Positions 58,521 to 64,000 of a DNA stretch of 64,000 bases are shown here, piece by piece; position 1 is the stretch's first letter, and each line of letters begins with the position of its first letter. Position numbers and translations under genes: made by a program. Under the pieces are notes generated by a model. It did not search any database. It was not told the DNA's origin and saw nothing but the letters and a program-made list of their open reading frames with translations. The stretch lies in NCBI GenBank assembly GCA_947652115.1, contig OX393570.1, forward strand, positions 4,090,817-4,154,816, written 5' to 3'. Source of the DNA: Blastomussa wellsi (Eukaryota > Cnidaria > Anthozoa > Scleractinia > Plerogyridae).

Positions 58521-58989
58521 AAAGATTTGACGAAAAGAACAAGACTCGTTCTCAGTACCTCCAGAGACGGATTTGACAAAAGCACAGTGCAGTCTTTCAT
58601 CGCCTTTGAGGAAAACAAACAAGAGCTATTTGGAACGAGTCTGTATGTCACAGGCTTAGCTTCAGATTGCATTTTTATTTGTTTTAGTTTTAAACTTGAT
58701 TACTTTATTGTTTGATGCCATAGTGAAATTACAGTTAAAGCGACTGCCAGACTAGTCAGATAGTTAGCCAAAGAATACAATTGTTTTGTAGCTGGTTTGT
58801 ACTTGCAAGTCCGAAAAATCTTCGTGATCAGAAATAATTTGCAATACTTGTAGTCTTTTGTAGTCTTTTTTTTTCCAGTGGATATTAGCTATATAAAACT
58901 TTCTTTAATAGATCTAAAAATTAAGCATTGGAATTGGTACAAGGACACTATCCGTGTATTCAAAGTGACCGATTTTTCTCCAAATGTGA

Positions 58990-58995
58990 AATAAA
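58990..58995 (+). terminator. poly-A signal of the vWA gene
   Basis: AATAAA 470 bp after the stop at 58520. Confidence 0.4.
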
Positions 58996-59089
58996 AGTTA
59001 GATAAGCCATTAGGATCGATAATTCTCGTGCGTGTGTAGCTGTCTTTTCTTCTTTCGCACCGCGCTTGTAACAAAGTCGAACCACGGCA

Positions 59090-59440
59090 CACACCCGTTC
59101 ATATTTCCGTACTGTCAAGACCTCGGGACGATATTCTCGCAGTGTGGCCCTCGCGCAATTTTACTCAGTCAAGATTGTTTCCCTGGAGGATTCGCATATG
59201 CAAGGGGCGGGGATGCTCGTTGGAAATTTTGAATTAAACCCCTAAAGGAGACCGATCTTAAAAAATATATACATTAAATATGTATTTTTATATTTCTTCG
59301 CGTGCAAAACCCTAAACGAGACCTTCACGGCTGAATATAATGGCGTTTTGCCCAGAACACCCTGAGCGAGACCAAAATAAGCTAGGCGACGAGAATCCCC
59401 GCACCTTTCATATGCAATTGAGTCCCCGCCAGGGATTGTT
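59090..59440. repeat. dispersed repeat with AACCCTAAACGAGACC units
   Basis: Three related units, AACCCCTAAAGGAGACC, AACCCTAAACGAGACC and CACCCTGAGCGAGACC, plus GGGGCGGGGATGCTCGT answered by ACGAGAATCCCCGC: loosely inverted ends around a central repeat. Non-coding. Confidence 0.5.
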
Positions 59441-59546
59441 TCATATTAATGACTGCAGGAAATCATTGAACGGCGGAAATAACGTCGAATACGAAATGGG
59501 CAAATGAGAAAACCCAAAACCCAATCAAGAGGAATCTGTTTATGGT

Positions 59547-60467
59547 TTATGGGGCCGTTCTACTGGGCCACAAACATTTCTTGAATTCGTTTTTGAATGC
59601 ACGATTCATGTAACCATAAATAAAAGGGTTAACACAACTGGACACGAAAACTAACAGCGTTGCAAGAAACGCAAGCTGTTGGGGAAAATGATAAAAACCT
59701 AACATGACAGATGCACTAAATATGACATGAGCTGGCAACAAAAGACCGGCGAAAGCAACAACGGTCGCGAAAAGTGTTTTGCTGATGTTGACATCTTCAA
59801 CATTTGAATTCTGCCATGAAACATTCGCATTGTGCATTTTGACAACTCTGAAAATGTGCCAGTAGCAGAAAGCGATCACAAAATACGGCGAAAACGCTAC
59901 AATTCCAACAACGGGAGAAGCAAATTTAGGAAATTGTATGATACAAAGGATAAAGCCCGGGTGCGGTTTAGCGCCGAAACCAAACGCTACTAAAATAGAG
60001 ACAGCGATAGGCACGACCCAGGTAGCCGATGCTGTTTTTAAGATGAATTTCTTTTTGAAGGTGGTTTGGTACTTGGATGGCTTCACAATTTTGTAATATC
60101 TGTTTAACGCCATGAGTGCCATAGTGTAAATGGAAATAAATGCCAAAGATAACTTCGAAATGGCTGCGATGTAACATGCAGCTGAGCCAAATGGCCAATC
60201 GCTTGTTGCTGCCAGTCCAACCGAAAGGGGCATTGTGCACAGGGCTTGGAAGATGTCGCTAAAAGCCAAGGATATGACGTAGTAGTTGCTTGGACGGCGT
60301 AGTCCGGGGTTTCTGTATACAGCAAAACAGACCAGGATATTTCCAAAAAGCGAGAGGATCATTACCAAGCAGAATATGGTAGTTTCTGAAACTACAATCG
60401 CTGTGCTTCTGATTTGAAATTGATGCCAAAGATGTTCCTCAAAGCGGTCGCGTTCAGTTTGAGACAT
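59547..60467 (-). CDS. class A (rhodopsin-type) GPCR, paralog 3
   Basis: Single-exon, 306 residues from ATG 60467 (MSQTERDRFEEHLWHQF). The frame is open to an ATG at 60560, adding 31 residues; the shorter start better matches the paralogs. TM1 SLFGNILVCFAVYRNP, TM2 SLAFSDIFQALCTMPLSVG, NRY motif in LMALNRYYKIVKPSKYQTTF, third loop SWQNSNVEDVNISKTLFAT, TM6 AFAGLLLPAHV, TM7 SSCVNPFIYGYMNRAFKNEF. More diverged than paralogs 1 and 2: TM6 has LLLP where they have LWLP, so the toggle-region Trp is missing. It is on the same strand, 10 kb from paralog 2, with the plus-strand vWA gene in between. Confidence 0.9.
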   Translation of the reverse strand: MSQTERDRFEEHLWHQFQIRSTAIVVSETTIFCLVMILSLFGNILVCFAVYRNPGLRRPSNYYVISLAFSDIFQALCTMPLSVGLAATSDWPFGSAACYIAAISKLSLAFISIYTMALMALNRYYKIVKPSKYQTTFKKKFILKTASATWVVPIAVSILVAFGFGAKPHPGFILCIIQFPKFASPVVGIVAFSPYFVIAFCYWHIFRVVKMHNANVSWQNSNVEDVNISKTLFATVVAFAGLLLPAHVIFSASVMLGFYHFPQQLAFLATLLVFVSSCVNPFIYGYMNRAFKNEFKKCLWPSRTAP

Positions 60468-60560
60468 TCTCCGTTGTATATTTCTTCCTCCGTGACACAA
60501 CGTTCTCTTTTCCTCTGTTCCACTGAACAAATACAATAGTTTATATAAGCCTGATGGCAT

Positions 60561-61830
60561 ATATTGAAGTAAGGCTATAGACTCATGGGAAACTTCGGAT
60601 TAAATAAAATCATTGCATCACAAACTGTTTTATACTACACTTTTTTACAATCAGTGTAGCAGCTGCTCCATTTCAATTCTGTAGGAAAATTAATTTACGG
60701 TTCATGAATAAATCATATAAGCAACCTCGGGTTTCATCATTTTCAAAAGGCTGCTTTATTGCAAAACTTGTTGTTTTGAGAGCACAAGCTTACATCACAC
60801 ACTTAGTACAGGAAAATTAAAAGAAAACGTCATGAATTATCGTATTTGCTTCATAACGAAGCCATCTTGTTGACCGTTGCGACAGCTCACATCGATTTTA
60901 AATTCTTCAAATAAAAATTTATTTGAAGAAAAGAGGTCGATAGTGCTAAGCAGGAAGTAATTTGTCGAAAGCACGTGCTCTGAAACTGACTATAAGCCGG
61001 TTTTCCATAACTCCAAATAAATTTCCTTTTTTTAAACACAGGAGGGGTACAATACAATACAATATTTATTGACCGCTCCTCATAGGGGCTTTTCAGGGAC
61101 AATAGACTTACTGAGACAAAATAATTATTAAAATCGATAAAAAAATAATATCCTAAGTTAATAATAATACGCTGAAAAGAAAAATAAAATGATTAAAAAC
61201 GAAAGAAACTATTTACATTTCAAGTAGATAAAAAGAAACGACTTACGTTAACGTTTAAAATTAGAAAGCGACTCGCGTAATTTAATAGGATTGCCCAACT
61301 CGTTTAACATGGTAACAATCCTGTACATTATGAAAGGAGCGCTGATCGTACTTAGATTTGAAGAGCAATATTTGTAGTTGTGGTGTGTTTCTTGTATCCC
61401 GCCCGCTTATGTGCCCTGGTAACTTGGTAACGACACGGGCTTTTTAAGTGTAATTAGCATTTTCCAGTGGCTTAATGAGGGTCAAACACAAACAATCAAA
61501 TCAGGCCCGATGTCAACTTTCATGATTTTATTCCGTAAGAAATTGTAATTAGAAACTTTTAGTTCCATCTTGGAAATGCAGTTAAGACAATTACACCGTC
61601 CAATATGTAACTATAGCAATATACCCAAAAGACAACAGTTCTGTTTATAATATCGCCCGTTCATTTCCAAGTAATCTATATCACATTTAACCTCGCTCGA
61701 CAAATGATTTGAATTGTTGAATTGTTGACTTGCAATTGTAAGTATTATTTAAATATACTAAAAATTCTCAGAACAAATATCGAACAAATTATACCAATCG
61801 TTAAGGAGGACCTACATCACGACATTATGA
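60561..61830. other. intergenic, repeat debris
   Basis: At 61047-61100 there is a (CAATA)n run followed by TTTATTGACCGCTCCTCATA, which looks like a retroelement 3' tail. No gene seen. Confidence 0.4.
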
Positions 61831-61839
61831 ATAGAGTGA

Positions 61840-62095
61840 GTTTCAATTGAGTGTCGTAAAACCAAAACCACAGTAATTACTTTAGCCAATCACAAAGGAC
61901 GAAGACAATCCACTGAGCCAATCAAAACTCGAAGAAATTATACGTAGCCGACACAAAGCGCGGGACGTGCGCGCGCGACTCACGATTGATTTTGTTTTAC
62001 TTCTGATTGGTTGAAAAATTGGCGCGAGATTTTGAAACCAATCACCATGCGAAGTAATGTAAAACCAAAGCAAACGTAGAATTACTTTGGAGACT
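61840..62095. mobile_element. MITE with CCAATCA-rich arms
   Basis: Loose inverted structure: GTAAAACCAAAACCACAGTA-ATTACTTTAGCCAATCA at the left and GTAAAACCAAAGCAAACGTA-GAATTACTTTGG at the right, with internal CCAATCA / TGATTGG pairs. Non-coding. Confidence 0.45.
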
Positions 62096-62099
62096 AAAG

Positions 62100-63180
62100 T
62101 AAAAACCGCACCAAGAGGGCAAATTATGTAATTTCAAGGCACTAGCATCACAAGCGAGTTAATTCTTTTAAGATGTTTGCAAATGGAATACAGGTTGCTC
62201 AATATCTAGCTAAGAAGTCATCATTCTACAAACTATCCAAGCACTGAATAGTTTCTATGTACGAAGGGTTTTGAGCAATACAAGTTTTGTAATTGATATT
62301 AAAAAGGACGCATTTAATAAACGGTGAAATGGAATAATAATAAGTAAACGAAAATAAATCATCGTAATTTCAATACCTATCTGTTTACGACCTACCAGAA
62401 CTTTTCAGCTATTCTATTTAAAATTTATTTCGTTTCCAAGTTTCTATTAATTCAACTCTTATAAAAACTAAATGGCGCTTTTTACCATTGTATTTAACCT
62501 TTTTTAAAAAGTAAAATTAAATTTATATTTTTTGTTAAGTTATGTTCTATAGTGGTAATTGTGAAGTTCATAATTCGATTTTTTCTTTTGCCCTCCCCAC
62601 CCATGAGGAAAACAAACAAACAAACACCGAACAAACAAACGGACATAAAAAGCGAACGAACAACTAAAGAGAGACTTATCAACAAATAAAAAGGTATGTA
62701 AAAAACTACAATAAACTTTATTTTAAATTAAGTCTTGAAGACTTAATTTCCTTGAAAAGAACAAAAACTTTAGTTCATCTATAATCAATTCGAGCAAACA
62801 ATAAAAATAAACTAGAAATTATGGGAACCTTCAAGTTGGAATTTGGCCAATAAGCACCATATTTTCCGCAACATGCTATCTAGTTAAGGTTAAAATTATA
62901 TAGCTACAACAATTTAAACCCGTTAAAAGAAAACAGGTTCGTATATGTCTGGTTTTCCCGTATCCGTTGCTCATTACGTTAAGACCATCAAAGGGAGCTG
63001 TTCAAGTTTCCCGAATGATATATCACACTGCTTTGTGGATAGCTGTCTGTTATGCAACTTTAAGCTCACGGACAAACTCGCCTGAAGCCGGCAATAACTA
63101 AATATAAAATGAAAACTTTTGACCATGGTGAAAAAGGAATGCAAAAGCTATTTTTCTGCTTTATAAGCAGCGTAAGTATT
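62100..63180. other. intergenic, no gene seen
   Basis: AT-rich, with a short (AAAC)n run near 62611-62640. No supported feature. Confidence 0.5.
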
Positions 63181-63182
63181 GA

Positions 63183-63419
63183 TTAAATAAATGGTGTGAC
63201 TTTTGTGGCGACACTCTTTCTTTCTGTTGCCTTGAACATTTGTTGCGCCTCCATTATTATATCTTTGGCTCCTTGCATCAAATCCTGACGCAAGAAGCGG
63301 GACCTCAGTGCAAAACAAAAACAATGACTACATGTAGCGTCCAATATTTGCAAGATCGCTGTTTCCTTTCCGCGTGCAAAAATTAACCCTTCCATTCCAA
63401 ACTTCAGTATCCGAAACAT
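63183..63419 (-). CDS. possible terminal exon of a gene lying to the right
   Basis: The end of the frame reads DLMQGAKDIIMEAQQMFKAT, then ERKSVATKVTPFI-stop, amphipathic and conserved-looking. An acceptor-like CGTCAG precedes GATTTGATG. I do not recognise the family, and no upstream exon is visible before the window ends. Confidence 0.25.
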   Translation of the reverse strand: MFRILKFGMEGLIFARGKETAILQILDATCSHCFCFALRSRFLRQDLMQGAKDIIMEAQQMFKATERKSVATKVTPFI

Positions 63420-64000
63420 CTACCATTTTCACCATTTTTTCGTAACCTTCTAAGGAGAAATTAGTTTTACTGGCGAAATCGGAATTTAATAGTCGATGGG
63501 TATGAAGGGGTTAAATAATGAAGGACATAGAAGGAAGTCAGCGAGGAGCATGGGTACTAGCACTTCTTTCCTGCACACTGAGGCACGGAGGGAAGCGCGT
63601 CTTTCGTCGGAATGCACCTGCTCTGCACGTGACCCGGTTCTCTCTCTTTCTGGTTGGCTTATACGCCAAGTGACGACACGCTGTTCGACGATTTTACTGT
63701 GGGAACGACCTAGAGACAATGGTGAAGGAGTTTCCGTTAGTTTAACCAAAGCAACTAAAGGTAAAATCAAAGTGATAAGCAATAGTTGCTCGTAACCATG
63801 GCAATATAGTACGAAGCAATGGCAAGGCTCGGTTTAGAACTGATGAAGAAGGAATTTCAAAATGGCGACTGTGACCTACCAATCGTTTGAAGGAAGTACG
63901 AGAAGTCAAATATTAAGGAAAAAACTAAAATTTACAACCCTAACAATTTAGACATGTACCGGTTTTGCAACCACGGCAAATAACAAAACTCCAGACATGT

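Noticed and set aside
63486..63795. Overlapping ORFs of 98-99 codons on opposite strands
   Set aside because: They mirror each other over the same bases, show no domain and have no splice or start context; likely chance.

Overview
This is a eukaryotic window: AT-rich, intron-containing and repeat-laden. GT-AG introns, secreted metazoan domains (ADAMTS, vWA), single-exon rhodopsin-type receptors and Tx1/L1-like LINE debris point to an animal. The gene families and hairpin MITEs suggest an anthozoan, probably a stony coral; the species is inferred, not shown.

Positions 1-17.6 kb hold an ADAMTS-type zinc metalloprotease on the minus strand. I traced 19 coding exons from 15147 down to 310, all in one open frame (2268 nt, 756 codons), and the gene runs off the left edge. 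Order: signal peptide, propeptide, M12B catalytic domain (HExxHxxGxxHD, Met-turn), cysteine-rich modules, one thrombospondin repeat, spacer. It has a 14-nt microexon and, at 17.5 kb, a second signal-peptide exon with the same splice phase. Introns carry degenerate tetranucleotide satellites, SINEs and a large hairpin MITE.

Positions 17.6-35.5 kb are gene-poor and made of mobile-element remains: a mirror-symmetric palindromic array, hairpin elements, three decayed LINE pieces (one nested in a TIR element, one with a clear target-site duplication), and a pogo-like non-autonomous DNA transposon with TA duplication.

Positions 35.8-38.8 kb carry the start of a small secreted acidic peptide gene whose last intron has a 362-bp tandem duplication. 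At 42.3 kb there is a 54-codon ORF for a possible single-pass membrane microprotein. Three minus-strand, single-exon class A GPCR paralogs lie at 45.4, 48.9 and 59.5 kb. Between the second and third, on the plus strand, is a four-exon gene for a 257-residue secreted vWA protein with a damaged metal site. The last 3.4 kb have only a MITE and one doubtful terminal exon.

The genes do not form an evident pathway. The secreted protease, secreted vWA protein and receptors are all extracellular or membrane products. The receptors are the only true local gene family.
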